DNA from: Neoechinorhynchus agilis
Taxonomy: Eukaryota > Acanthocephala
Assembly (NCBI GenBank): GCA_051530055.1
Contig: CM121341.1
Location: 4,464,001-4,528,000 of the forward strand
Length of the DNA: 64,000 bases
Direction: 5' to 3'
The first letter of the stretch is position 1; each line of letters begins with the position of its first letter. Of this stretch, positions 11,392 through 23,775 are shown piece by piece. Under the pieces are notes generated by a model that was given only the letters and a program-made list of their open reading frames with translations, was not told where the DNA came from and did not search any database. The translations under genes were made by a program, and so were the position numbers.

Positions 11392-13600
11392 TTATTCCTT
11401 CAGAATATAGTCGAGTAGTTCAGTTAAGCTGACTGGCTCGGTGAGTGATTCTAGTTTTTCCCTTAACGCCATTATCCCGGCTTGATTTACTAAAAGAAGT
11501 TAATTATTGCACGTGTGAGCTTTTATGGCTCTTAAAAGCTCACCGTTGGAGCAATTTTCAAATGAACAATATGCATGGTACTTTTTGTAACCATTTTCAT
11601 CAAGTCTTAGATTGATTTCAAAGGCAGGAATCCATTTTTTAAAGGATCGTGGGTCTAAAGATGTAATGATGAGAGTAACTAGATAACTAAACCCATTTGT
11701 TGCTAGTTAAAACCATTGCACCTATTTGTGTTTTCAGTCTTTTAGATTCAATAATTAACTGTACCACAACCCTCAGAACAAATTTTTGTAAACAAGATTA
11801 TTAAAGGAACTTGGAAACTTAGCATTTAAAATGCAAAGGCCAAAAACTTCGCATCAATACAGTTTTCTTAAAATAAGAATGAATATTAACGATAGAAAAA
11901 TGAGATCGTCGATCAATCAAATATAAAATAATTTCAAGGCCAAACTTGAGGCACACTAACCTAACCGGCACCTTAGTATACAATCACTAAGTGGACAAAT
12001 CGGATAGCTGACAAGGTCCAGTTTAGCGAGGCCATTGAACGTCTTTGCTATCTCGAGCTCTTTGTTTAGAGCGTGCAAAATCGATTCTCTGTCAATATCA
12101 ATTTTTGGAAAAGGTGATTGTTCTTCTTTGGGTTTCTCTGATTGTTCTCTGCGTTGAGAATAAAAAGAAATAGTACGCTTTAAGAAATCGAAATCCTTCA
12201 TTCCGCGTTTTAGTAGATCATCCCTTACTTTATCCTTCACGAGCTCTTGATCATCAGCCGGACGCTTCCTTAGCTTTGCAACGGAAGCACGAAATCCGCT
12301 TATATCAAATTTCCGTTCAGCGAGACAAATCGATTGATTCTCAATCGAATCAGATACGGTTGAAGACGATTGTGGTTGCTGATCGATAGATGTAGGCTTA
12401 GGTGGGGTAGTGGTTTCAACTGATGGTACGGATGAAGCGGACTGTGGGCCGTGTTGAGGTGTGGATAATTGTAGAAGAGTAACATAGGCAGCTTGCAACT
12501 GCGTTAGTGGATCATGAGCACGTTCAAGACCGATTCCATAAGATGCCATCAAAGGCATGAGCGACTGTTCAAGGAAATGACGAACTCTCATTAATGGAGT
12601 CAGCTGAATGACCCCTCTACGCTCGAAATGATCTACAACAGCTCGAGATCTAGTCACGATTGTGTCATTCACTCCTAATGAATTCCAATTATACGATCAC
12701 TGTACCTTAAAACATGACCTACCATGAATTTGCCTCTTTATATACTGGTTTAGGAAACTTCGAATGGTTGGAATCATTGACGTACATTCTTGGTAAATAG
12801 TTGCTTTTTCAGCTTCCATTGAATCTCCTAAAGTTAGACAAAAAACATTTCTGTTTTATCGTTAAGCGCTTTAAATACCTTGAGCAGGTCGCGAAGTCAT
12901 TAGTGATTGCTGATTTACTTGTCCTACGGGACGTTGACAAGTAGGTGTTACCGACGATTGATTTGAAAGGCTTGCGTGGACGCTTTGTGGTTGTTGTTGT
13001 CGGCACGAATCTTGTGAATGAATGAACGATTGTGTCGCATTTCTTTGAGGAGGTGTTCGAGGGATTGATGATGTAGGAGTTGAACCACTTGGCATAGGAC
13101 GTGGTTGAATGTTAATCAGAGGACGTGCTCTCTGTGGAGCCATTTGTTGACCTCGCACAGATTGCGGTGTGTTCAATCGACCATCCATCGGCGAGAAGTG
13201 CTGATTTTGTTGAACATACGTGGATTGATGACCGGCCTGGACTCGGTTCATACTTTGGATGGGCACATTCGGTCTTATTTGTCGTCCAGGGTCGCGATTA
13301 CTTTGCGTGCCTTCTTGGAGTTTATTGCAGAACATCTTTATAAAATTCTGGTAGTCATTATAAGTCGCAGCTCGATCGAAGATTGTCCTTTCAAGATCTG
13401 CAGCTTGGTTGACCATGTGATGCCCACACTGCTCCATTGTCGTTCGTCTGTATACCAAGATAAAAAGCGGATATTGTACATTCACATAGAACTTACAAGA
13501 GGTTTACGACCTTCGTTCGGTACTCCGATGGGATGTTCAGCTGATTGCTGACCGATGGGACACTCTTTTGTTGAGCTTGTGGGGGTTGACCAGGATTCAT
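11392..13600 (-). CDS. MED15: Mediator complex subunit 15 (6 exons)
   Basis: Exons: 13600-13497, 13447-12879, 12827-12723, 12674-11961, 11654-11544 and 11489-11392. All introns are GT-AG and phases match throughout, giving 566 aa. The amino terminus is a KIX domain (about residues 29-85: EYRTKVVNLLR, then AADLERTIFDRAATYNDYQ), which in MED15 binds activators. A long Gln/Pro/Ser-rich low-complexity middle follows, typical of the subunit. The carboxy-terminal part is assembled over the last three exons and shows ILRCRLD and, at the end, SLTELLDYIL, matching the conserved MED15 tail pattern (CxLDD and SxTxLLxxW). MED15 sits in the Mediator tail and links activators to RNA polymerase II. The last two exons are small and easily missed; the intron before them is about 306 bp. 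A diverged paralog lies at 1-1502. Confidence 0.88.
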
Positions 13601-14817
13601 GGAATATCAAATCTTGAAAACTCAGCTTTTAACAAATAAACGAACAACAGAGCTTTGAGCTTTCTGAAATACCACAAAAACGAGATTATTGAATATATAT
13701 ATACTTATTGTGAGAGTTGAACAAATTTCGAATTGAGCTCTGTGATTACACAATATCTAAGTAAACTTACAGCGCAACCAAAGTGAATTGCTGTCGCGTT
13801 ATGATTCAAGTGAGCGAGAAGACGTTCAGGAAGAGATGAATGAATTCGAAAGCAACGCGGTTAAATTTCATAGACCATGTTTCCGAAAAGTTTTTAAATT
13901 GATCGATGACTATAGATAAACTCTAGGAGCAGACCAGCGCTTTCCCAGACCGAAATCGGTGGACTATGTGTCCATTTAGTCGTATATGGGAAAAAATAAC
14001 CTTAAACATATCTATCAACTTCAATGGTGCCCATGGGTAAACTTTGTCCGTTTTAAATAGCCGTTTTCGAAGATCGCAGACATTTACCATAATATTTCTG
14101 GTAGATCGCCTCCGATCGCACTTTCGTTACTTCTGAGGATACTTAAGTACATTTCTAGACCGGCAGTACACAACGAACGTGTGGTCGACAGGTTGCCCAT
14201 TCAGGTTTTTATTCGGCTAATCCTTGCAGATAGTGACCACATTTAATAATTAAATCTAATGAGGGCTGCTTGTTTTCGGGTCGATTTTTCACGTGAAAAC
14301 ATAAATCGATAAGTATATATTCGAAATTACTCAAACCCTTTATTGGCCGATTTGAGCTAGCTATTCGCTGGACGGCGCAAAATACCCATCAGGATAAATC
14401 AATGAGTATCTTTCAGCTGCATTCGAACCCCTTGACCTAAAGAGGAGATCCCGAGGACCTTATGATTTGGCTAAAATAGATAGGCAGTATGCCCAAATTC
14501 AGCCGAGTTAAAAAGGATTGAGTAACGTCAAATATAAAAAGTCGATTGTTGGGTTAATCGGGCCTCATAGGGACACGATCGTTATGTAGCCTAATAAGCG
14601 GCTGGTTCCATTAACCGCATTTGACTGTATTAAAAAAATATGAAACCGGCTGAGCTACACATAGGCTAATAAATCGTTTAATTTGTAGATTTACGTCTTT
14701 TGCCTACAAGCGACAAAAACCTATTTTTTAAATACAAAAAATAAAACTGCAAGGCCACGCGGTAAAGTTTCGTCCAGGTATGTTTCAACCCAATACCAAC
14801 GACTAAGTGTTTGCCAC
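13601..14817. other. Intergenic with repeat scraps
   Basis: No gene seen. 13928-13990 shares GCAGACCAGCGCTTTCCCAG with the SINE-like copy at about 3335. About 14590-14665 has a degenerate hairpin with GGCTGAGCTACA, resembling the hairpin near 3040. Confidence 0.5.
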
Positions 14818-17800
14818 AGTTTATGACTTTCCAAAAAGCAAACGGAACAACTAACAAGAGTGCCACATTTTTTCAACCACTGGAGCGCTAAATACGATTA
14901 TTCGTTTTATCGAAACAATAAAAAAAACTGCGATCGAACGAGCAGTCTATTTTGGTTACAACAATCGTAAGATCAACGCTCAATCGCAACTAACCATAAC
15001 GAGAACATTACTATCGATTGCTTTTAATCAAACATAAATTAAACAGTAGATGACTTTCCAAAAAGCGAACGGAACAACTAACAAGAGTGCCAGAGACACA
15101 GTTTTCAACCACTGGAGCGATCAATACGATTATTCGTTCTATCGTAACAAAAACCACACTGCGATCAAATGTGCAGTATATTTTGGTTACAACAATCGTA
15201 GGATCAACGCTCAATCGCAACTAACCATAACGAGAACATTACTATCGATTGCTTTTAATCAAACATAGATTAAAAAGTTTATTACCTTCCAAAAAGCGAA
15301 CGGAACGATCAAAAAGAGTGCCAGAGACACAGTTTTCAACCACTGGAGCGATCAATACGATTATTCGTTCTATCGCAACAATAACAACACTGCGATCGAA
15401 CGAGCAGTATATTTTGGTTACAACAATCGTAGGATCAACGCTCAATCGCAACTAACAATAACGAGATCATTACTATCGATTGCTTTTAATCAAACATAGA
15501 TTAAAAAAGTTTATTACCTTCCAAAAAGCGAACGGAACGATCAACAAGAGTGCCGGAGACACAGTTTTCAATCACTGGAGCGATCAATGCGATTATTGGT
15601 TTTATCGCAACAAAAACCGCACTGCGATCAAATGTGCAGTATATTTTGGTTACAACAATCGTAGGATCAACGCTCAATCGCAACTAACCATAACGAGAAC
15701 ATTACTATCGATTGCTTTTAATCAAACATAAATTAAACAGTTTATTACTTTCCAAAAAGCGAACGGAGCGATCAACAAGAGTGCCAGAGACACAGTTTTG
15801 AACCACTGGAGCGATCAATGCGATTATTGGTTTTATCGCAACAATAACAACACTGCGATCGAACGAGCAGTCTATTTTGGTTACAACAATCGTAGGATCA
15901 GCGCTCAATCGCAACTAACCATAACGAGAACATTACTATCGATTGCTTTTAATCAAACATAAATTAAACAGTTGATGACTTTCCAAAAAGCGAACGGAAC
16001 AACTAACAAGAGTGCCAGAGACACAGTTTTCAACCACTGGAGCGATCAATACGATTATTCGTTCTATCGCAACAATAACAACACTGTGATCAAATGTGCA
16101 GTATATTTTGGTGACAACAATCGTAGGATCAACGCTCAATCGCAACTAACAATAACGAGATCATTACTATCGATTGCTTTTAATCAAACATAGATTAAAA
16201 AGTATATTACCTTCCAAAAAGCGAACGGAACGATCAAAAAGAGTGCCAGAGACACAGTTTTCAATCACTGGAGCGATCAATACGATTATTCGTTCTATCG
16301 CAACAATAACAACACTGTGATCGAACGAGCAGTATATTTTGGTTACAACAATCGTAGGATCAACGCTCAATCGCAACTAACCATAACGAGAACATTACTA
16401 TCGATTGCTTTTAATCAAACACAGATTAAACAGTTGATGACTTTCCAAAAAGCGAACGGAACAACTAACAAGAGTGCCAGAGACACAGTTTTGAACCACT
16501 GGAGCAATCAATGCGATTATCCGTTTTATCGCAACAAAAACCACACTGCGATCAAATGTGCAGTCTATTTTGGTTACAACAATCGTAGGATCAGCGCTCA
16601 ATCGCAACTAACCATAACGAGAACATTACTATCGATTGCTTTTAATCAAACATAAATTAAACAGTTGATGACTTTCCAAAAAGCGAACGGAACAACTAAC
16701 AAGAGTGCCAGAGACACAGTTTTCAACCACTGGAGCGATCAATGCGATTATTCGTTTTATCGCAACAATAACAACACTGCGATCAAATGTGCAGTATATT
16801 TTGGTTACAACAATCGTAGGATCAACGCTCAATCGCAACTAACAATAACGAGATCATTACTATCGATTGCTTTTAATCAAACATAGATTAAAAAGTTTAT
16901 TACCTTCCAAAAAGCGAACGGAACGATCAACAAGAGTGCCAGAGACACAGTTTTCAATCACTGGAGCGATCAATACGATTATTGGTTCTATCGCAACAAT
17001 AACAACACTGCGATCAAATGTGCAGTATATTTTGGTTACAACAATCGTAGGATCAACGCTCAATCGCAACTAACAATAACGAGATCATTACTATCGATTG
17101 CTTTTAATCAAACATAGATTAAAAAGTTTATTACCTTCCAAAAAGCGAACGGAACGATCAACAAGAGTGCCAGAGACACAGTTTTCAATCACTGGAGCGA
17201 TCAATGCGATTATTGGTTTTATCGCAACAAAAACCGCACTGCGATCAAATGTGCAGTATATTTTGGTTACAACAATCGTAGGATCAACGCTCAATCGCAA
17301 CTAACCATAACGAGAACATTACTATCGATTGCTTTTAATCAAACACAGATTAAACAGTTGATGACTTTCCAAAACGAACGGAGCGATCAACAAGAGTGCC
17401 AGAGACCCAGTTTTGAATCACTGGAGCGATCAATGCGATTATTGGTTTTATCGCAACAAAAACCACACTGCGATCAAATGTGCAGTATATTTTGGTTACA
17501 ACAATCGTAGGATCAACGCTCAATCGCAACTAACCATAACGAGAACATTACTATCGATTGCTTTTAATCAAACATAAATTAAACAGTTTATTACTTTCCA
17601 AAAAGCGAACGGAGCGATCAACAAGAGTGCCAGAGACCCAGTTTTGAATCACTGGAGCGATCAATGCGATTATTGGTTTTATCGCAACAATAACAACACT
17701 GCGATCGAACGAGCAGTCTATTTTGGTTACAACAATCGTAGGATCAACGCTCAATCGCAACTAACAATAACGAGATCATTACTATCGATTGCTTTTAATC

Positions 17801-18955
17801 AAACATAGATTAAAAAGTTTATTACCTTCCAAAAAGCGAACGGAACGATCAACAAGAGTGCCAGAGACACAGTTTTCAATCACTGGAGCGATCAATACGA
17901 TTATTCGTTCTATCGCAACAAAAACCACACTGCGATCAAATGTGCAGTATATTTTGGTTACAACAATCGTAGGATCAACGCTCAATCGCAACTAACCATA
18001 ACGAGAACATTACTATCGATTGCTTTTAATCAAACATAGATTAAACAGTTGATGACTTTCCAAAAAGCGAACGGAGCGATCAACAAGAGTGCCAGAGACC
18101 CAGTTTTGAATCACTGGAGCGATCAATGCGATTATTCGTTCTATCGCAACAAAAACCACACTGCGATCAAATGTGCAGTATATTTTGGTTACAACAATCG
18201 TAGGATCAACGCTCAATCGCAACTAACCATAACGAGAACATTACTATCGATTGCTTTTAATCAAACACAGATTAAACAGTTGATGACTTTCCAAAAAGCG
18301 AACGGAGCGATCAACAAGAGTGCCAGAGACCCAGTTTTGAATCACTGGAGCGATCAATGCGATTATTGGTTTTATCGCAACAAAAACCGCACTGCGATCA
18401 ATGTGCAGTATATTTTGGTTACAACAATCGTAGGATCAACGCTCAATCGCAACTAACCATAACGAGAACATTACTATCGATTGCTTTTAATCAAACATAG
18501 ATTAAACAGTTTATTACTTTCCAAAAAGGAACGGAGCGATCAACAAGAGTGCAGAGACCCAGTTTTGAATCACTGGAGCGATCAATGCGATTATTGGTTT
18601 TATCGCAACAAAACCACACTGCGATCAAATGTGCAGTATATTTTGGTTACAACAATCGTAGGATCAACGCTCAATCGCAACTAACCATAACGAGAACATT
18701 ACTATCGATTGCTTTTAATCAAACACAGATTAAACAGTTGATGACTTTCCAAAAAGCGAACGGAGCGATCAACAAGAGTGCCAGAGACCCAGTTTTGAAT
18801 CACTGGAGCGATCAATGCGATTATTGGTTTTATCGCAACAAAAACCGCACTGCGATCAAAATTGCAGTATATTTTGGTTACAACAATCGTAGGATCAACG
18901 CTCAATCGCAACTAACCATAAGGAGAACATTACTATCGATTGCTTTTATGGAAAA
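14818..18955. repeat. 231-bp tandem array (about 18 units, 3 x 77 codons)
   Basis: The landmark TTCCAAAAAGCGAACGGA recurs every 231 bp from about 14826 to 18746; the first unit is degenerate and a few later ones have 1-4 bp deletions. On the plus strand each unit reads about 76 sense codons (for example HWSDQYDYSFYRN, CAVYFGYNNRR, LTITRTLLSIAFNQT). The next codon at the junction is TAG, TAA or CAG; where it is CAG, frames run through into the next unit (16317-16655, 18049-18456, 18549-18992). The minus strand of each unit is also open for 69 codons. Units differ by shared blocks (ATCAAATGT versus ATCGAACGA), pointing to unequal exchange or conversion. No family was recognised; whether it was ever a coding repeat is unknown. 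Confidence 0.92.
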
Positions 18956-19193
18956 ACGGGAACAAACTATCTCGATTTTTCCGAACAAGTAGTTCCGATC
19001 ATTACCAACACGCGACACTGAGAACGAAGGAGCAGTCGAAAGAAGGAGAATACGACGACATCGCAACAAAGAAATAACCAAGACTGTCAGTTTCTACACT
19101 TTACGACAATAAAAAAGCGATTTTGGCTTCTTCCGGACGGAAAGGATAAGAGATGACAGCAAGTTTTTGATCATCATTTTGTTGAAATTCTAA

Positions 19194-19448
19194 ATGTCGT
19201 TGGGTTTTAGTGTGCCGATCGTTGAGTCTGGTAGTGTTGTTACTGTCAATGCGGAATCAGAGAATGATGAATTCGGCGACGATTGGGCTTTGTTCCAAAT
19301 CAATCGATATATGATTGATACGAACAATAGCCAGAAGCTTAGACGAAACTTGGATTCGTTCTTTTATCCGGGAACTGATAAGCCTCGTTGTTTGAACGTT
19401 ACATCTTTTAGTGTAAATGTTCAATTCTGTAAAAAGAAAACCAAATAA
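19194..19448 (+). CDS. Hypothetical small protein or exon
   Basis: An 84-codon frame starting at ATG in the short interval between the 231-bp array and a small inverted-repeat element. The sequence is acidic in the middle (ENDEFGDDWALF) and ends basic (FCKKKTK). Codon content looks protein-like, but there is no recognisable domain and no clear splice partner. It could be the first exon of the next gene (19703) or a remnant of the gene from which the array arose. Function not recognised. Confidence 0.35.
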   Translation: MSLGFSVPIVESGSVVTVNAESENDEFGDDWALFQINRYMIDTNNSQKLRRNLDSFFYPGTDKPRCLNVTSFSVNVQFCKKKTK

Positions 19449-19454
19449 AAAGAA

Positions 19455-19605
19455 GAAGAATAGAGATTGAATCTATATTAATTCCCAATATTTCGTCTGT
19501 TTCGTCGGACGTCTTCAGGTTTTCGGAAACGTGACGAAGTCCGACAAGGCGGCCGAAATATTGGGAATTCGTGCAGAATCAATCTCTATTTTTATTCTAA
19601 ATCAC
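19455..19605. mobile_element. Short terminal-inverted-repeat element (MITE)
   Basis: AATAGAGATTGAATCT at the left and AGAATCAATCTCTATT at the right are inverted ends; inside, CCCAATATTTCGTC is matched by CCGAAATATTGGG and GTCGGACG/CGAAGTCCGAC. The right end TTTTTATTCTAAATCACA is shared with the elements at about 26797 and 26955. Confidence 0.65.
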
Positions 19606-19702
19606 ACCAAAAATACAAAAAAACCCATCATTGTCAGCTTTGAACAAAAAAGTTGCCAATTCTTTAAAGAAACATTGAACATTTACGTGTAAGGGTATTC
19701 CA

Positions 19703-22490
19703 ATGGAAGATATTGGTGAAAACGCCAATAAACAGCCGAACACACAATCGATCGGTACTTGTGGTTCCTCGACAACGGTCCGGGACCTTCATTCTGGAAA
19801 GTTCCAGAGATTTCATCTTACCTCGGATCTCCTGGACAATATTCGTCTTCAATTGGAACGATGCGATTCAGTCGCTCAAGCTGACCTACAGCAATCATCA
19901 GGCGCCCCGTGGAGTGATAGCGTAGCTTCGTTTTTAGCCGAAATCGCATTTGCCTACCGAGATGAGTACTCGATACCTTCATCGAAAATATCGATTTGGT
20001 TGCCGAGACCACCGAAGATGTATAAACCGTTAGATGGTTTAAGCGTCTTGTCGAATACGTGTTCCATCAAACGAGTTTTTGACTCATTATTCAAAATGGA
20101 CTTCCCGACAATTTCTGGTTGTTTTTAATCCTCTATCGGCGTTTAATGTGACCTTTGATCTGTTCCAAATATCAAATCATCGAGTCCAATGTTTAAAAAC
20201 GGAGCAATAACAAAAACACACACAATTGCTCAATTGCTTCTCAATCTATCAAAAGGATTGTCGACTGATCTCTCAACCGCATGTTATCTTTTCAAATTAT
20301 CCTTATTTGAGCACTATACGCGGTTGTGGATTAATATTTTCGGATCTTTATTCTTTTTTTGCAGAGTCCTGAAAAACACACCCAATCTTCAAAGTTAGAG
20401 TTAGAACAGAGTTCAGCGAGAAAGGGCACTTCTCAGACTATGAATTTAAAAATTCGGTAGCAAATTTATTCGACTGCAGTCCTGGAAACTTCTTCATTGA
20501 CCTTTTCTGTAAATTGAAATTTCAATCAGCTTTGATTGCTTCGCATCAGAATACGGGCAATAATCCATGATGACCTCTCGTTTTATTCTGGTCCAAACGC
20601 CATTATTTTTGATAAAGATTAAGCCGAATTTCCCCTCGGAAATGATCGATTATCGTTCGTTCAAGTGCATTGAAGCGATTTTGAGTTCACCGACTTTGTC
20701 GAGTTTTCCATAGAAGCTGGCGGACTGCTAATTTCGAGGAGACGGGAGGTGACTTTGCAAGAGAAAACCCTCATAAGCTTAAATGTTTTTTGGTTTCTTC
20801 TTTTCGATTGTCGTCGGACCAACATTTTCGGAGCTTTATTCTTTTTTTGCAGAGTCCTGAAAAACACATTCAATCTTCAAAGTTAGAGTTAGAACAGAGT
20901 TCAGCGATGAATGAAACTTCTCAGACTATGAATTTAAAAATTCGGTAGCAAATTTATTCGACTGCAGTCCTGGAAACTTCTTCATTGACCTTTTTTGTAA
21001 ATTGAAATTCCAATCAGCTTTGATTGCTTCGCATCAGAATACGGGCAATAATCCTTGACGACCTCTCTTGTTTTATTCTGGTCCAAACGCCATTATTTTT
21101 GTTAAAGATTAAGCCGAATTTCCCCTCGGAAATGATCGATTATCGTTCGTTCAAGTGCATTGAAGCGATTTTGAGTTCACCGACTTTGTCGAGTTTTCCA
21201 TAGAAGCTGGCGGACTGCTAATTTCGAGGAGACGGGAGGTGACTTTGAAGAGCCTCTGTTTGTTTTTTGGTTTTTTTTCGATTGTCGTCGGAAACATTTT
21301 CGATTTATTCTTTTTTTGCAGAGTTGAAATTGTTGTGTGTTTTTTGTTTTTTGTTTGTTTGTTTGTTGTTGTGTGGGTTTGGTTTTTTATTCTGTCAAAC
21401 CCATTATTTTTGTTAAAGATTAAGCCGAATTTCCCCTCGGAAATGATCGATTATCGTTCGTTAAGGCATTGAAGCGATTTGAGTTCACCGACTTTGTCGA
21501 GTTTTCCATAGAAGCTGGCGGACTGCTAATTTCGAGGAGACGGGAGGTGACTTTGCAAGAGAAAACCCTCATAAGCTTAAATGTTTTTTGGTTTCTTCTT
21601 TTCGATTGTCGTCGGACCAACATTTTCGGAGCTTTATTCTTTTTTTGCAGAGTCCTGAAAAACACATTCAATCTTCAAAGTTAGAGTTAGAACAGAGTTC
21701 AGCGATGAATGATACTTCTCAGACTATGAATTTAAAAATTCGGTAGCAAACTTATTCGACTGCAGTCCTGGAAACTTCTTCATTGACCTTTTTTGTAAAT
21801 TGAAATTTCAATCAGCTTTGATTGCTTCGCATCAGAATACGGGCAATAATCCATGATGACCTCTTGTTTTATTCTGTTCCAAACGCCATTATTTTTGTTA
21901 AAGATTAAGCCGAATTTCCCCTCGGAAATGATCGATTATCGTTCGTTCAAGCGCATTGAAGCGACTTTGAGTTCACCGACTTTGTCGAGTTTTCCATAGA
22001 AGCTGGTGGATTGCTAATCTGGGAGACCGGAGGTGACTTACAAACTCAACTAACACGACACTGTCTCAAATCTTCACACTCAGGGGTGTTTCATAAAGCA
22101 CGACGAACGAACGTACCATTGTTCGAAGCAGCCGAAACCAGCTATTGTCAAAGTGTTGAAATCGATCGATCAAAGCAACATATTCAATTTTATGTGAGTC
22201 GCGGAGGTTCTCCATCTGAGACAATGAATCATGACTATGCGTACAATGCCCCTATATTCTTGAGAAACCAAATGAATCAAAATGAAGTTATTGCTCAACC
22301 ATTTAGTGCTTGTCTACACACTCATGCCAATATCGCCGATTGCCTTATGGAATTTAGTGAATGTTTAAAGTATAAAAACAATTTCAAGAAAAGTTTGCAT
22401 TTGCTCGACGTGGGAACGGACGAAATCGATGATTGTATTGCCACATTCGCTCTCATTCAAGAATGTCTAAGAACTTCTACGAGCTATTGA
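19703..22490 (+). CDS. Hypothetical protein, two exons with a repeat-filled intron
   Basis: Exon 1 is 19703-20117 and exon 2 is 22084-22490; both are open and join in phase 1 to give 273 aa. The acceptor CACTCAG is good; the donor (GTTGTT) is weak, so this junction is a prediction. Exon 1 reads DNIRLQLERCDSV and ISIWLPRPPKMYK. Exon 2 reads VPLFEAAETSYCQ and a Cys/Asp-rich end with TDEIDDCIATFALIQECL. No family was recognised; composition suggests a folded, mostly helical cytosolic protein without signal peptide or membrane segment. The intron is almost entirely the 488-bp tandem repeat. If the junction is wrong these are two separate fragments of unknown genes. Confidence 0.5.
20340..22015. 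repeat. 488-bp tandem repeat, locus 2
   Basis: Between three and four units of the same repeat as at 3780-5110, in the same orientation. CAGCTTTGATTGCTTCGCAT occurs at about 20526, 21014 and 21811; one unit (about 21240-21420) is degraded into T- and G-rich sequence and shortened. The array fills the predicted intron of the gene at 19703-22490. The last unit breaks off at about 22015. Confidence 0.9.
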
Positions 22491-22575
22491 CTGATCTATG
22501 AGGCGAAATCTTGTTAATAAGATCAAGTCTCTCAATTTGTACGCCTTGAACATCATCGAGCGAGAAAATCCTTCG

Positions 22576-22838
22576 AGATAATCCTCGGATAAAACATATT
22601 TTAATATAAAGTTTTGCTTTTAAATGGACACTTGGACTGGCTGTTGTAATGATTAAGAAAATCTTTATTTCCGAGAGCTTTCACCGTCTTATTTTCAGCA
22701 ATCCTCTACAAAAGGCTAGTGGAAATGATGTCCGGAACTCTGCCTCGCATTTCCAACCGCCGAATCTAAAGATTTTCTGTTTTGCCATTACAAAAAACCG
22801 TCCAAGTGTCATTTAAAATATGTTTCATCCGAGGGTTT
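22576..22838. mobile_element. MITE
   Basis: Inverted ends CCTCGGATAAAACATATTTT (left) and AAAATATGTTTCATCCGAGG (right), with inner inverted words GGACACTTGGAC / GTCCAAGTGTC and AAAATCTTTA / TAAAGATTTT. Length about 262 bp, no coding capacity. Confidence 0.8.
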
Positions 22839-23070
22839 CACTAGATATTCCCGACAGTTCAACCAAACGACGTTTTGAAAACAAAAGGCTATTCTAATGC
22901 AGGTATCTTGACAATTTATTGATTTAATTCTACTCGTAAAAATCAATCACGACCTTGGCTTAAATTGTGTTAGTCTGATGTCACGATTAAAATAATACCG
23001 CAATCAAAAGAACTAGTATTTCTATCAATGGCGAAAATAAAATTCCTTCAATTTTCCGCCAGAAACAAAC

Positions 23071-23601
23071 ATGAATAATTCAATCTTCAAGCATATACGG
23101 CAGATTTACGGCGAATTTGCTACAAAACTTACAAGCAACCCTGAAATATCGGATTTAATAAAATTCCTTCAACCGGATACGCTATATTTTGGGCGTACAG
23201 AATTAAGGTTAAATTTATTTTGTCCTATATATAAAGTGATATCAAAAATAGATCTCGTTTCTCTGGTCGAATCATCTTTACTTTTAAATTAACTGAATAA
23301 AATTAAACTTTTATCAAAATGAAGAGACATCAATCAGCTCTTTACGGAATTGAGATCACCTTAAACTCGATAGTTCCCCATTACGACTGAACAAACCGAA
23401 TGGAATAATATAAATGCTAAACTTGTATTTAAAGATGAATGTTCGCCCCAAGACCCGGTTATTTGCCACTTACCTAACTCCGTACGATGTGGCTACTGTT
23501 TTGCTTGTATATTAAATGGATATTTAGTTTTGTATGAGGAAGCACAATTTTTTGTTTCTCTCAAGAAGCTGGGCTTTTCCGAACCGTACATTTCAATGTG
23601 A
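23071..23601 (+). CDS. Hypothetical protein, two-exon model
   Basis: Exon 1 23071-23235 starts at an ATG (MNNSIFKHIRQIYGEF) and exon 2 23374-23601 begins after a TAG acceptor and reads to a TGA. Both have phase 0 at the junction (donor GTGATA), giving 130 aa. Exon 2 has a cysteine cluster (RCGYCFACILNGY) and LKKLGFSEPYISM at the end. No domain was recognised. It lies 170 bp upstream of the glucosamine-6-phosphate deaminase start on the same strand, but no functional link is evident. Confidence 0.45.
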
Positions 23602-23775
23602 TACATCACGAATTCCCGGAATCATATTTCCCACAAAACGAATTACTCACTTTCACATTTCTTCAATGGAGGCGTCATTACTCGCTCTTGCAACCTAAGT
23701 TTGGAACACAAACGAATCTCCTTTTTGGATTAAGCAAACTCACTTCTCTTTCGAAGAAAAAGACTCCATTCCATA

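Noticed and set aside
14818-18955. CRISPR-like or gene-family reading of the 231-bp array
   Set aside because: Units are contiguous without spacers, and no separate gene starts or regulatory regions occur, so it is a tandem satellite, possibly of coding origin.
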